Shown: positions 50,541 to 59,752 of the stretch, in pieces | How positions within the stretch are numbered: the first letter of the stretch is position 1 | Layout: every line of letters begins with the position of its first letter | NCBI RefSeq assembly: GCF_000735135.1 | Contig: NZ_JPLZ01000006.1 | Span: 1,612,001 to 1,676,000 of the forward strand | Source: Chryseobacterium sp. FH1 | GTDB taxonomy: Bacteria; Bacteroidota; Bacteroidia; Flavobacteriales; Weeksellaceae | Length of the DNA: 64,000 bases | Direction: 5' to 3' | The notes under the pieces: model-generated | The model's input: only the letters and a program-made list of their open reading frames with translations | The model's database searches: none | What the model was told of the DNA's origin: nothing | Made by a program: the position numbers and the translations under genes

Positions 50541-51413
50541 TCATTTGAATACTTTCCACCATTTACCTTTTTTTGTAAGTTTTTTTATAGTGATTTTTTG
50601 TGATGGCTTTTGCTTCGTAAGTTCAGAGTCAAGTTGTCTTTCAAGTGCACCTTTCATATTCCAACCCGCTGTAAATGTCGGCTTAAATAAGTAACCCTCT
50701 CCTTGGTAGTTTTTTGTCTCATATTCTATTTCCACAGAAAGATTTCCTGCTAGTTCATAGATGTCTGAATAGTTTTTATAAAAAAGATCGGGCATACACC
50801 AGTTTATATCTGGTTTATCTTCCCAATGTCCAAAATTACAAATCAAAACTTCGGCATTTTCAAAGTCTTTAATTGTCGGTTTTTTAATTTGATTAAGTCT
50901 TGTTGTAGCTACCAAATTATAAGCTGTTTCTGGATTGTCATCTCTCGCTAATACAACAGCTCCACCAAAATTTCCATTTTCCATTTTAAATACAAAACAG
51001 TCTCCAGTTACAAAAATTGGAATTTTTGATTTAACTCGTTTTCTAGGTTTTGCTTTAGGTCTGTCTGATCTTATTTTTTCCAGGAACTTATCGAGAACAA
51101 TTTTCCTCTTTCTAATGTCTTGTTCACTTGCACCAAGGTCAAGCCAAGTTTTCAAATCCGCACCTGATATAATTATTTCTTCAACTGCCGATAGTATTTT
51201 TGGTTCAAGTGATTTTGTTTCCCATTGAGCTAAAGCAAGAGCAAACCATAAACTATTTTTTTCTTCTTCTATTTCAAGAATTTCCCAGTTATCGTCGAAA
51301 ACTTTTTTCGATATAACATTTGGTTCTGCTCCTTTATTATATAAATCGAAAAACTCGCTGTATATGTCAGCAAATGCATCGTTGTCTTTTATAGAAGTTC
51401 CCCAAGTTCCCAT
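50541..51413 (-). CDS. DUF4259-type protein with C-terminal extension
   Basis: 290 residues from the ATG at 51413. It begins MGTWGTSIKDNDAFADIYSE, the hallmark of DUF4259 (MGTWG-x-x-x-x-x-ND), which extends to about residue 115 (WFALALAQWETKSLEPKIL). A basic linker (RSDRPKAKPRKRVKSK) leads to a second domain of about 160 residues (IPIFVTGDCFVFKMENGNFGGAVVLARDDN... NFGHWEDKPDINWCMPDLFYK). This N-plus-C layout is seen in other Bacteroidota as an immunity-like or unknown protein; no toxin partner is seen beside it. AT-rich composition hints at accessory status. Confidence 0.72.
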   Translation of the reverse strand: MGTWGTSIKDNDAFADIYSEFFDLYNKGAEPNVISKKVFDDNWEILEIEEEKNSLWFALALAQWETKSLEPKILSAVEEIIISGADLKTWLDLGASEQDIRKRKIVLDKFLEKIRSDRPKAKPRKRVKSKIPIFVTGDCFVFKMENGNFGGAVVLARDDNPETAYNLVATTRLNQIKKPTIKDFENAEVLICNFGHWEDKPDINWCMPDLFYKNYSDIYELAGNLSVEIEYETKNYQGEGYLFKPTFTAGWNMKGALERQLDSELTKQKPSQKITIKKLTKKGKWWKVFK

Positions 51414-51589
51414 TTTATATCGTTTTATCAAATTTATAAAATCCTTATCAATTACAAACGATTACAAACGGATATAAATACTTTTCTACCGAATAACGTT
51501 TTCATTTTATTGAAAATTTGCAGTAAGAAAATCAGGAAACACGATGATACGTTCTGGTTTTAAAAGTTTAATCCAAAAAATTATTTATT

Positions 51590-51922
51590 ATGTCGTTAAG
51601 AAACAAAGTGACACTAATTGGTCACACAGGAAAAGAAGTAGAAATCTTCAATTACGAAAATGGAAACAAGCAAGCAACAGTTTCAATTGCTACAAATGAT
51701 TACTACACCAAAGCCAATGGCGAGAAAGTAGAAGAAACGCAATGGCACAATTTGGTTGCTTACGGCAAAACTGCCGAAGTGATGGAAAAGTATATGCCAA
51801 AAGGCAAAGAAATCGCCATAGAAGGAAAGCTGACATACAGATCCTACGATGACAAAGATGGGGTAAAACGAATGATAACCGAAATCCGTGTGGAAGAATT
51901 GGTTCTTTTGGGTTCCAAATAA
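51590..51922 (+). CDS. Short single-stranded DNA-binding protein without C-terminal tail
   Basis: 110 residues, a single OB fold: MSLRNKVTLIGHTGKEVEIF, NYENGNKQATVSIATNDYYTKANGEKVEETQWHNLVAYGKTAEVMEKYMPKGKEIAIEGKLTYRSYDDKDG. It stops after EELVLLGSK, so the flexible linker and the acidic DDDIPF-like tip that recruits partners in ordinary SSB are absent. It is thus either a secondary SSB or a PriB-like accessory protein; a full-length ssb should exist elsewhere. Its own terminator follows. Confidence 0.85.
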   Translation: MSLRNKVTLIGHTGKEVEIFNYENGNKQATVSIATNDYYTKANGEKVEETQWHNLVAYGKTAEVMEKYMPKGKEIAIEGKLTYRSYDDKDGVKRMITEIRVEELVLLGSK

Positions 51923-51936
51923 TTCACATCAAACAA

Positions 51937-51972
51937 AACCTCGACAGGTCAAAAGCTTGTCGAGGTTTTTAT
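51937..51972 (+). terminator. Terminator after ssb
   Basis: AACCTCGACA (51937-51946) / TGTCGAGGTT (51958-51967), followed by TTTTTATC. Confidence 0.8.
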
Positions 51973-51991
51973 CTTTTTAAATATCAATAAG

Positions 51992-52432
51992 ATGAAAGTT
52001 AAAGTATTTCAAATTAGAATTTCAGAAGAGTTTTTAACAGCGGATCAAAATGCGATCAACGATTTTCTCGAGGAGAACGATGTGATGAACACCAATTCAA
52101 AATTAATTGAAGATGAGATGAATTATTGGTCTGTATTGATTTCTTATCAAGAAAAAAAATCGAAACCTGTTTCCAGCAAAGCAGTTCCAATTTCCGAAGA
52201 AGAACTATCGGAAGAGGAGATGATCATTTATAACAAACTGAAAGATTGGCGATCGGAAAAAGCGAAGGAATCTCAATTGCCAGCTTACATTATCTTTCAT
52301 AATGCGCATCTTCTTTCTATCGCCAAACAAAAACCGAGCAACTTGGAAGACCTTGAACAAATCAACGGCTTGGGAAAATCCAAAACCGAAAAGTACGGCA
52401 CGGAAATCATCGAAGTTTTGGAAAATGCTTAA
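51992..52432 (+). CDS. HRDC-domain protein
   Basis: 146 residues. The C-terminal 70 residues are an HRDC domain as found at the end of RecQ helicases and RNase D (EEEMIIYNKLKDWRSEKAKESQLPAYIIFHNAHLLSIAKQKPSNLEDLEQINGLGKSKTEKYG). The N-terminal 70 residues (MKVKVFQIRISEEFLTADQN... MNYWSVLISYQ) are an unassigned alpha/beta unit. No helicase or nuclease core is attached, so it is a stand-alone nucleic-acid-binding adaptor. 69 bases from the ssb stop with a terminator between. Confidence 0.82.
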   Translation: MKVKVFQIRISEEFLTADQNAINDFLEENDVMNTNSKLIEDEMNYWSVLISYQEKKSKPVSSKAVPISEEELSEEEMIIYNKLKDWRSEKAKESQLPAYIIFHNAHLLSIAKQKPSNLEDLEQINGLGKSKTEKYGTEIIEVLENA

Positions 52433-52477
52433 TATTCACTTTGAAAAATCATTATTCTTTGCTGAGTTTGAAGTTTA

Positions 52478-52494
52478 TACTGAGCCTGTCGAAA
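52478..52494. repeat. ACTGAGCCTGTCGAAA repeat copy
   Basis: Same unit as 23987-24003 and the inverse of 13954-13970. Confidence 0.5.
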
Positions 52495-52609
52495 TGTTTT
52501 TGCGAAATTAAAATCTAACATATTAATTATAATCAAACGTAGTGGGTTTTGCGTCCAAAAAAAATGACAAAATATCGAGATATTAAGATAAAAATAACAT
52601 TTCCGAAGA

Positions 52610-52638
52610 TTGATATTCTAATTTATCTCTTATTTTTG
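52610..52638 (+). promoter_or_regulatory. Promoter of ppc
   Basis: TTG at 52610-52612, 18-base spacer, TATTTTTG at 52631-52638; the ATG follows after 4 bases. Confidence 0.55.
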
Positions 52639-52642
52639 TTAA

Positions 52643-55189
52643 ATGCTAAACGATCAGAAAATTGAAAAATTCAGGCAAATTGTAGAGAATAAGTTTCAAA
52701 TCTACAACTCGCTCTTTATGAGTTTGCCGTATGATAAAATGACAAACATTGGGATGTTGTTGCCTTTTCTTTACGAAGAAAGCAAAGACGGCTATCAACT
52801 GGGAAAATCTCCGGAAGAGATTGTGGAAGAATTTTTCCAGAAACACACCGAATTAGAAACCGAAGACCAAAAGCTGGAATTGCTTTTCAAAATCATACAA
52901 TATATAGAAAGACAAGTGGTACTTTTCGATAGTATAGAAGACGCCGCTTTCCAGCAACTTCACTCAGAAAGTGATTCCGGAACGGTGATGAATCTCTATG
53001 ACAGAGCCAATCAGGAACATCATTTGGAAGCGATCAGAAAAAAGATGGACGATTTTGCCATCAAGATTGTTTTCACCGCGCATCCAACGCAGTTTTATCC
53101 AAATGCGGTTCAAAGAATTATCCACGATTTGCGTGATGCCATCATCAATGATTCTGTGACGCAGATTGATACCTTGCTTCAGCAATTAGGGAAAACACCT
53201 TTCGTCAACAAAGAACGTCCAACGCCTTTGGACGAAGCGATGAGCATCATTTATTATTTGAGATATGTCTATTATCAAAGTATTGGCGAGCTGTACAGAA
53301 AAATAAAACAGGTTTACGGAACTTCCAATTTTACACCGAATACAGACATCATCCAATTGGGATTTTGGCCTGGTGGTGACAGAGATGGAAATCCATTTGT
53401 GACGGCTGACATTACAATGAAAGTCGCTGAGGAATTGAGAATTTCAATTCTGAAAGATTATTATGGACATTTGAAAATCGTAAGAAGAAGATTGAGTTTC
53501 CGAGGTGTTTCTGACGTTTTGAAAGCGGTAAGCAAAAGAATTTACGATTCAATTTTCCAAGAAGATGTGAGGATTTCTGCAGAGGAAATCATCGCAGAAT
53601 TGGATAAAGCGGAAAAGATTTTAAAGGAAGAGCACAACGGACTTTTCTTTGGCGTTTTGGATGATTTTAGAGATCGCGTGAAGATTTTCGGGACGCACTT
53701 TGCAACTTTGGATATTCGTCAAGATAGTAGAATTCATCAAAATGTGATCGATGATATTTTCAAAAAAGTCATTGATGGAAATGTTGATTCCAGAACAAAC
53801 GATGAGAAAATTGACTTGCTTTTAGATTCTGGGATTATTTTAAATCCTGATGATTTCGAAGATGAGATGACTTGTGAAACTTTGAAAAGTGTTTATAACA
53901 TCAAAGTGATTCAGGAAAACAATGGCGAACGCGGAATGCACCGTTACATCATTTCAAATTCGGACGAAGTGAAAGATGTGATGAACGTTTATGCGATGAT
54001 GAAACTTTGCGGTTACAAAGATGAAGATATCAATATCGATATCGTTCCGCTCTTTGAAACAATGGAAGGTCTTGACAGATCTGAAAGCGTGATGAAAACT
54101 TTGTACGACCATCCGGTTTACAAAAAACATCTTGCAAGAAGAAACAACAAACAAATCATTATGCTTGGTTTCTCCGACGGAACCAAAGATGGTGGCTATT
54201 TGAAAGCAAACTGGCAGATCTATACATCAAAAGAAAAACTGACTAAAATCTCTGAGGAAAACGGAATGAAGGTCGTTTTCTTCGACGGTAGAGGTGGACC
54301 GCCAGCAAGAGGTGGTGGAAAAACCCACGATTTTTACGCTTCACAAGGCAAAACAATTGCGAACAACCAAATCGAATTGACCATCCAAGGACAAACCATT
54401 ACAAGTGTATTCGGAAACAAAGATCAGGCGAAATTTAACTTCGAACAATTGTTGACGGCTGGAATTGAAAATGATGTTTTCAAAAGCGTCAAAAAAGATC
54501 TTAATGAGAAAGAAAGACAACTGATCTCAGAATTAGCTGACCTCAGTTATAAAAAATATTCCGATTTGAAAGCGCATCCAATGTTCGTGCCTTATCTTCA
54601 GGAAATGAGTACGTTGGAATATTACGGACGAACCAATATCGGAAGCCGACCTAGCAAAAGAGGCGCAGGTTCTGAATTGAAATTTGAAGATCTGAGAGCG
54701 ATTCCTTTCGTAGGATCTTGGTCGCAATTGAAACAGAATGTTCCTGGTTTCTTCGGATTTGGATTTGCCTTGAAAACAATGATGGAAGCTGGAAGATTTG
54801 ACGAAATCAAAGAATTGTATAAAGGTTCGGATTTCTTCAAAACTTTGGTGTTGAACTCGATGATGAGTATGAACAAGACCTATTTCCCATTGACTTATTA
54901 TATGAGAAACAATGAGAAGTTTGGTGAGTTTTGGAATATTCTTTTCGCTGAGTTTTCTTTATCCAAAGAAATGATGCTGGAACTAACTGGTTACAAAATC
55001 CTGATGCAAGAAGAACCATTGAATCGTAAGTCTGTGAAGATCCGTGAGAAGATCGTACTTCCACTTTTGAGCATTCAACAATATGCATTGATGAAAATCC
55101 AGAAAGGAGAGGGAAATCGCGAAAGTTACGAGAAACTTGTGATGCGTTCTTTGTTTGGAAATATTAATGCCAGTAGAAATTCTGCTTAA
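52643..55189 (+). CDS. ppc: Phosphoenolpyruvate carboxylase
   Basis: 848 residues. Carboxylates PEP to oxaloacetate, an anaplerotic step. Signature I FTAHPTQFYPNAVQRIIHDLRDAI holds catalytic His147; GFWPGGDRDGNPFVT is the PEP/bicarbonate region; signature II is LGFSDGTKDGGYLKANWQIY; the mobile loop FFDGRGGPPARGGGKTHDFYASQ contains the GRGG arginine. The end, FGNINASRNSA, replaces the usual MRNTG terminus but keeps the Arg-Asn. Several parts (PFVGSWSQLKQNVPGFFGFGFAL) differ from the E. coli enzyme, as in other Bacteroidota. Probably a leaderless mRNA; own terminator. Confidence 0.93.
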   Translation: MLNDQKIEKFRQIVENKFQIYNSLFMSLPYDKMTNIGMLLPFLYEESKDGYQLGKSPEEIVEEFFQKHTELETEDQKLELLFKIIQYIERQVVLFDSIEDAAFQQLHSESDSGTVMNLYDRANQEHHLEAIRKKMDDFAIKIVFTAHPTQFYPNAVQRIIHDLRDAIINDSVTQIDTLLQQLGKTPFVNKERPTPLDEAMSIIYYLRYVYYQSIGELYRKIKQVYGTSNFTPNTDIIQLGFWPGGDRDGNPFVTADITMKVAEELRISILKDYYGHLKIVRRRLSFRGVSDVLKAVSKRIYDSIFQEDVRISAEEIIAELDKAEKILKEEHNGLFFGVLDDFRDRVKIFGTHFATLDIRQDSRIHQNVIDDIFKKVIDGNVDSRTNDEKIDLLLDSGIILNPDDFEDEMTCETLKSVYNIKVIQENNGERGMHRYIISNSDEVKDVMNVYAMMKLCGYKDEDINIDIVPLFETMEGLDRSESVMKTLYDHPVYKKHLARRNNKQIIMLGFSDGTKDGGYLKANWQIYTSKEKLTKISEENGMKVVFFDGRGGPPARGGGKTHDFYASQGKTIANNQIELTIQGQTITSVFGNKDQAKFNFEQLLTAGIENDVFKSVKKDLNEKERQLISELADLSYKKYSDLKAHPMFVPYLQEMSTLEYYGRTNIGSRPSKRGAGSELKFEDLRAIPFVGSWSQLKQNVPGFFGFGFALKTMMEAGRFDEIKELYKGSDFFKTLVLNSMMSMNKTYFPLTYYMRNNEKFGEFWNILFAEFSLSKEMMLELTGYKILMQEEPLNRKSVKIREKIVLPLLSIQQYALMKIQKGEGNRESYEKLVMRSLFGNINASRNSA

Positions 55190-55244
55190 AGTAATATTCA
55201 ATATGAAAATAAAAAGAATCAAGTTGATGATTCTATTAAAAATG

Positions 55245-55272
55245 AAACCTCTCAAGTGATTGAGAGGTTTTT
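55245..55272 (+). terminator. Terminator of ppc
   Basis: Perfect 11-bp stem AAACCTCTCAA (55245-55255) / TTGAGAGGTTT (55260-55270), GTGA loop, T-rich end. Confidence 0.85.
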
Positions 55273-55297
55273 GTTTGTTGCAAAGAATAATTTTAAG

Positions 55298-56068
55298 TCA
55301 AGATAAAGTATTTTGTGATTGGTTGAAAAAATAAGGGCGAAGAATATCTTCAAAATTGTAAAGGCCTTTCAACTTGTCTTTCAGATTTTCGGCTACAAAC
55401 AAAGCACCACTTCCAAAGGCTTCTCGCGAAATAGACTCGTGAACCAAACGAACAGTTTGATAAGGAAATCCAAAGATAACCTCATGTTTCCCTACGATTC
55501 CACCAGCTCTTACGGAGTTGATACTTTCGGTTTCCAGATCCAGAGTTTCTGCAATTTTCACAGCGGTTCCGGAAACGCCAGATTTGGCTTTGAAATGTTC
55601 TTCGATCACTTCTATATCCACGCCTGGTGCAATACTTTTTAGCAGAGAGGCTGCAAATAAAAGATAATTGACACCCAATGTGATATTTGGAGACCAAAAT
55701 ACAACGGTTTCTGCAGAAAGTTCTTTGAGAAGTTTGATTTCGTTTTCCCCATAATGGGAAATGGCGGAGATGATTTTGATCTTCTTCCGAGCTGCCGTTT
55801 TACCGTAGTGATGGATGCTTGCTTCTGTAGAAAAATCGATGATGATGTCTACTGGATTTTTCGTTAGCAATTTTTCGAGATCTGTGGTCTGCTGAGAATA
55901 GATGAGCGCATTGTCCGTTGCTGAGATCCCAATAATATCTTTTGCAGAGAGGTTATTCAGTTTATCATTATTTTTCAGTACCCACTCCAGAGAAAAATCC
56001 GGATGCTGAAGAATAACATTCGCGACTGCTTTTCCCGCTTTCCCAAATCCTACTAATCCTATTTTCAT
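55298..56068 (-). CDS. dapB: 4-hydroxy-tetrahydrodipicolinate reductase-like protein
   Basis: 256 residues from the ATG at 56068. N-terminal Rossmann fold KIGLVGFGKAGKAVANVILQ and IIDFSTEASIHHYGKTAARKK; C-terminal DapB domain NITLGVNYLLFAASLLK, DIEVIEEHFKAKSGVSGTAVKIAETL and SVRAGGIVGKHEVIFGFPYQTVRLVHESISREAFGSGALFVAENL. The enzyme makes tetrahydrodipicolinate for lysine and peptidoglycan. The usual catalytic HHRHK-x-DAPSGTA segment here is HFKAKSG-VSGTA: the first His, the last Lys and SGTA remain, but the second His is Phe and the segment is one residue shorter. It may still be the lysine-pathway enzyme or a relative. Confidence 0.78.
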   Translation of the reverse strand: MKIGLVGFGKAGKAVANVILQHPDFSLEWVLKNNDKLNNLSAKDIIGISATDNALIYSQQTTDLEKLLTKNPVDIIIDFSTEASIHHYGKTAARKKIKIISAISHYGENEIKLLKELSAETVVFWSPNITLGVNYLLFAASLLKSIAPGVDIEVIEEHFKAKSGVSGTAVKIAETLDLETESINSVRAGGIVGKHEVIFGFPYQTVRLVHESISREAFGSGALFVAENLKDKLKGLYNFEDILRPYFFNQSQNTLS

Positions 56069-56251
56069 AATCACTTTTTTATAGATTTATTTTAATTATC
56101 GATTTCGAATTATTAACATCAGTAAGGTACGATAAATAAAATAAATGTTTTTGAGAGTCAAAATCACATTTAAAGAATGACTTGCCTAAGTTATAAGACT
56201 TATTATTTTTCAAATATTTTGAACTCTGATTTCATCAAATGTAAAATCCAC

Positions 56252-56287
56252 AAAAAACCTCGTCCCAAAAATTGAAACGAGGTTTTT
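56252..56287 (-). terminator. Terminator of the pyrH-frr operon
   Basis: AAAAACCTCGT (56253-56263) / ACGAGGTTTTT (56277-56287), T run on the minus strand, 23 bases past the frr stop. Confidence 0.85.
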
Positions 56288-56309
56288 ATTTTAATTCCAG
56301 AACAGAAAC

Positions 56310-56864
56310 TTAAACTTTTAAGATTTCCGCTTCTTTTGTCTTGTAAGCATCGTCAGACTTTTTCACGTAGGCATCTGTCAGATCTTGGATGTCTTTCTCA
56401 GCACCTTTGATCAGGTCTTCCGCGATTCCATCAAGTCTCTTCAATTCCTTGTTCCCTTCCTGTCTTGCGTTTCTGATGGTTACTTTCGTTTGGTCCGTTT
56501 CACCTTTTGCTTGTTTGGCCAATTCACGTCTTCTTTCCTCTGTCAAAGGCGGAACGTTGATGATGATGACATCACCATTGTTAGACGGTGCAAATCCAAG
56601 GTTGGAATTCACGATTCCTTTTGCGATCGCACCAATTGCTGTTCTGTCCCAAGGCTGGATAGAAAGCGTCATCGCATCCACTACAGACACGTTTGCCACT
56701 TGGCTTAGAGGCGTTGGCGCTCCGTAGTATTCCACCATCACGTCCTGAACCATAGATGTAGAAGCACGTCCGGCTCTGATCTTTTGGAAAGCATGATCCA
56801 AATGCTTGATTGCAGCATCCATCTCTTGCTTTGCGGAGGCTACAATGAGTTCTAATTCTTCCAT
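56310..56864 (-). CDS. frr: Ribosome recycling factor
   Basis: 184 residues from the ATG at 56864 (MEELELIVASAKQEMDAAIK); a ten-residue upstream extension is rejected. Classic RRF: KIRAGRASTSMVQDVMVEYYGAPTPLSQVANVSV, LSIQPWDRTAIGAIAKGIVNSNLGFAPSNNGDVIIINVPPLTEERRRELAKQAKGETDQTKVTIRN. With EF-G it splits post-termination ribosomes. Downstream of pyrH in the conserved pyrH-frr order, closed by a strong terminator. Confidence 0.97.
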   Translation of the reverse strand: MEELELIVASAKQEMDAAIKHLDHAFQKIRAGRASTSMVQDVMVEYYGAPTPLSQVANVSVVDAMTLSIQPWDRTAIGAIAKGIVNSNLGFAPSNNGDVIIINVPPLTEERRRELAKQAKGETDQTKVTIRNARQEGNKELKRLDGIAEDLIKGAEKDIQDLTDAYVKKSDDAYKTKEAEILKV

Positions 56865-56933
56865 TGTATATTTAAAATTTGATAATTGACACATTTAAAA
56901 TAATTCAAAGTTCAAGATTTGAAATTCGAAGTT

Positions 56934-56970
56934 GGAACACTTCCGACTTCTGACTTCCGACCTCTGACTT
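56934..56970. repeat. Short CTTCCGACTTCTGAC repeat between pyrH and frr
   Basis: CACTTCCGACTTCTGACTTCC then GACCTCTGACTTTTTT: three imperfect 7-8 base units (TTCCGAC, TTCTGAC, CTCTGAC). Similar units are at 38951-38976 in the other orientation. Confidence 0.5.
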
Positions 56971-56972
56971 TT

Positions 56973-57680
<708 letters not shown>

Positions 57681-57758
57681 TTATATTTATTACTTTTTTA
57701 TTAATCATCTGCCATCGTGATTGCAGATATTTCAAATTTATTTAAAATTTTGACTGTG

Positions 57759-57766
57759 CAAATATA
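57759..57766 (-). promoter_or_regulatory. -7 box upstream of pyrH
   Basis: TATATTTG on the minus strand; no clear -33 match. Confidence 0.35.
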
Positions 57767-57814
57767 ATGAAAGGAAAAGAATTACGTTAATGAAAAAGAT
57801 AGTCGTGCAAAAAT

Positions 57815-57844
57815 TTTGATAAACCTCAAAATAGATTATTTTTG
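57815..57844 (+). promoter_or_regulatory. Promoter of porQ
   Basis: TTTG at 57815-57818, an 18-base spacer, TATTTTTG at 57837-57844: a full consensus match, 17 bases before the GTG start. Confidence 0.7.
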
Positions 57845-57861
57845 CAAAGCCAAAAAATAGT

Positions 57862-58857
57862 GTGAAGAAGTTTTACAATCTCTTATTTAGCGTCATTTCA
57901 GGTGTGGTTTTTTCTCAAACAGGAACCACAGTTTATCAATTTCTGAATATTCCGATCTCAGCAAGACAAGCCGTTTTGGGCGATGCTGTTTCTGTTCGTG
58001 ATTATGATGTCAATTTTACAGCCGCCAACCCAGCTTTGATGAATATCGAGATGGACAATATGTTGTCTGTGAACTATTCCTCATATTTGGCAGATACGAA
58101 GATTGGTAGCATTAGTTACGTTCGCGATCTGGAATTCGGGCATTTGGTTTCTTTCAATGCGCGATACATGGATTACGGTTCAATGCCGAGAACCGACGAG
58201 AATTCCATCATCAATGGTGATTTTTCCGCGATGGATGCTTCAATTGGAGTTGGTTACGCTTATCAATTTGAAGATAACTTCACGATTGGCGCCAATGTCA
58301 ATTACATCACTTCAAAAATTGACACTTATTCTTCTTCGGCAATCGCAGCGACTGCGGGAGTAACCTATTACTTTGATAAGACTAACGAAACCTTGGCTTT
58401 GGTTTTCAGGAATTTTGGTTATCAGTTCCAGCCTTACAACGGCGTACGGGAAAAATTGCCTTTCCGTGTCGATCTTGGTTATACCAAAATTTTGGATGAA
58501 TTTCCAGCCGCACTCACGATTACTGCTCACGATCTTCAGCAATTCAATATTTCAGCAGAAACCGATATCAACGGGCAACCAACCAAATTTGGAAGAAAAG
58601 TTTTGGATCACCTGGCTTTTGGTGCTGAATTATTTCCAGGTCAGGCTTTCAATATCAGAGTTGGTTACAATGTAAAAAGAGGCGGTGAGTTGGCTGTTCT
58701 TGATCAGAGAAGTTTCACCGGACTATCCGCAGGTTTCAGTTTGAGGATTTCTTCTTTCCGTTTCGACTATTCTCATATGCGTTATCACAATGCTTCCAAT
58801 GTCAATATGATTGGCCTTACGATGGATCTTATTCAGCTAGGCGGAAATAGGAGATAA
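57862..58857 (+). CDS. porQ: Type IX secretion system protein PorQ
   Basis: 331 residues with a GTG start (read as Met), followed by the signal peptide KKFYNLLFSVISGVVFSQ. Outer-membrane beta-barrel of the PorQ/PorV type: TVYQFLNIPISARQAVLGDAVSVRDYDVNFTAANPALM near the N-terminus is diagnostic, followed by YSSYLADTKIGSISYVRDLEFGHLVSFNARYMDYGSM and a barrel end FSLRISSFRFDYSHMRYHNASNVNMIGLTM. PorQ with PorU, PorV and PorZ forms the attachment complex that processes T9SS cargo, such as the two large proteins in this window. cmk follows 125 bases later, a neighbourhood shared by many Flavobacteriia. Confidence 0.88.
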   Translation: MKKFYNLLFSVISGVVFSQTGTTVYQFLNIPISARQAVLGDAVSVRDYDVNFTAANPALMNIEMDNMLSVNYSSYLADTKIGSISYVRDLEFGHLVSFNARYMDYGSMPRTDENSIINGDFSAMDASIGVGYAYQFEDNFTIGANVNYITSKIDTYSSSAIAATAGVTYYFDKTNETLALVFRNFGYQFQPYNGVREKLPFRVDLGYTKILDEFPAALTITAHDLQQFNISAETDINGQPTKFGRKVLDHLAFGAELFPGQAFNIRVGYNVKRGGELAVLDQRSFTGLSAGFSLRISSFRFDYSHMRYHNASNVNMIGLTMDLIQLGGNRR

Positions 58858-58970
58858 GTTTAAGATTCAAGAAACAAAAATCATGATTCGAGAAAGATAA
58901 TGTTTATCAATTCCTAAAAATATTCCTTGTTTAATATTAAATTTATTAAGGTCAAAATCTCAAAATTTTT

Positions 58971-58978
58971 TATTTTTG
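58971..58978 (+). promoter_or_regulatory. -7 box four bases before cmk
   Basis: TATTTTTG at 58971-58978, then 4 bases and the ATG at 58983. The -33 element is not clear. Confidence 0.45.
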
Positions 58979-58982
58979 TGGT

Positions 58983-59660
58983 ATGACAAAAAAACCGGTA
59001 ATCGCAATCGACGGATTTTCATCCACAGGAAAAAGTTCCATTTCTAAAATCATTGCAAAAAATCTTGGTCTCATCCACATGGATACCGGCGCACTTTACA
59101 GAGGTGTTACCTATTTCGCACTTCAGAATTGTACGAATCCAGATCGAAGTATCGATATTGAAAAATTACTTTCGATCCTCCCAAAAATCAATCTTGAGTT
59201 TCAGAATGTTGATGGTGAATTGCAGCTTTTTCTAAACGGGAAAAACATCAATAGAGAAATCCGTTTCCCACAGGTTTCTGACAATGTGAGCCAAGTCGCA
59301 AAAGAAGCCGAAGTCCGAAATTATCTTTTGAAAACTCAAAGAGATATTGCTGAAAAAGGTGGTGTGATAATGGATGGCAGAGATATTGGGACAGTGGTTC
59401 TACCAAAGGCCGATTACAAATTTTTCATGACAGCAAGTCAGGATGAGCGTGCCAGAAGACGATTTTTGGAACTGGAATTGGCAGGTGAAAGAACGGATAT
59501 CGAAACCGTAAAACAAAATTTGATTTCCAGAGATAAGATCGATAGTGAAAGAGAAGTTTCACCATTGAAGCAAGCAGATGATGCAATTCTAATTGATAAT
59601 ACAAATATTAATAAAGAAGAAACAATTGAGTTAATATTATCCTATGTCAAAAAGTTTTAA
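58983..59660 (+). CDS. cmk: Cytidylate kinase
   Basis: 225 residues. P-loop IAIDGFSSTGKSSISKIIAKNLG, GLIHMDTGALYRGVTYFAL (CMP site), GGVIMDGRDIGTVVLPKADYKFFMTASQDERARRRFLEL with the lid, and SPLKQADDAILIDNTN near the end. Phosphorylates CMP and dCMP with ATP. Probably has its own leaderless promoter although it follows porQ. Confidence 0.95.
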   Translation: MTKKPVIAIDGFSSTGKSSISKIIAKNLGLIHMDTGALYRGVTYFALQNCTNPDRSIDIEKLLSILPKINLEFQNVDGELQLFLNGKNINREIRFPQVSDNVSQVAKEAEVRNYLLKTQRDIAEKGGVIMDGRDIGTVVLPKADYKFFMTASQDERARRRFLELELAGERTDIETVKQNLISRDKIDSEREVSPLKQADDAILIDNTNINKEETIELILSYVKKF

Positions 59661-59752
59661 CAAAATTTTAAGAACGATAAGGCATCTTTGGCATTTTAGT
59701 TGTAAATTTAGATGCAACGAGCAAGATTATTAATTAACTTAAAAATAATAAC

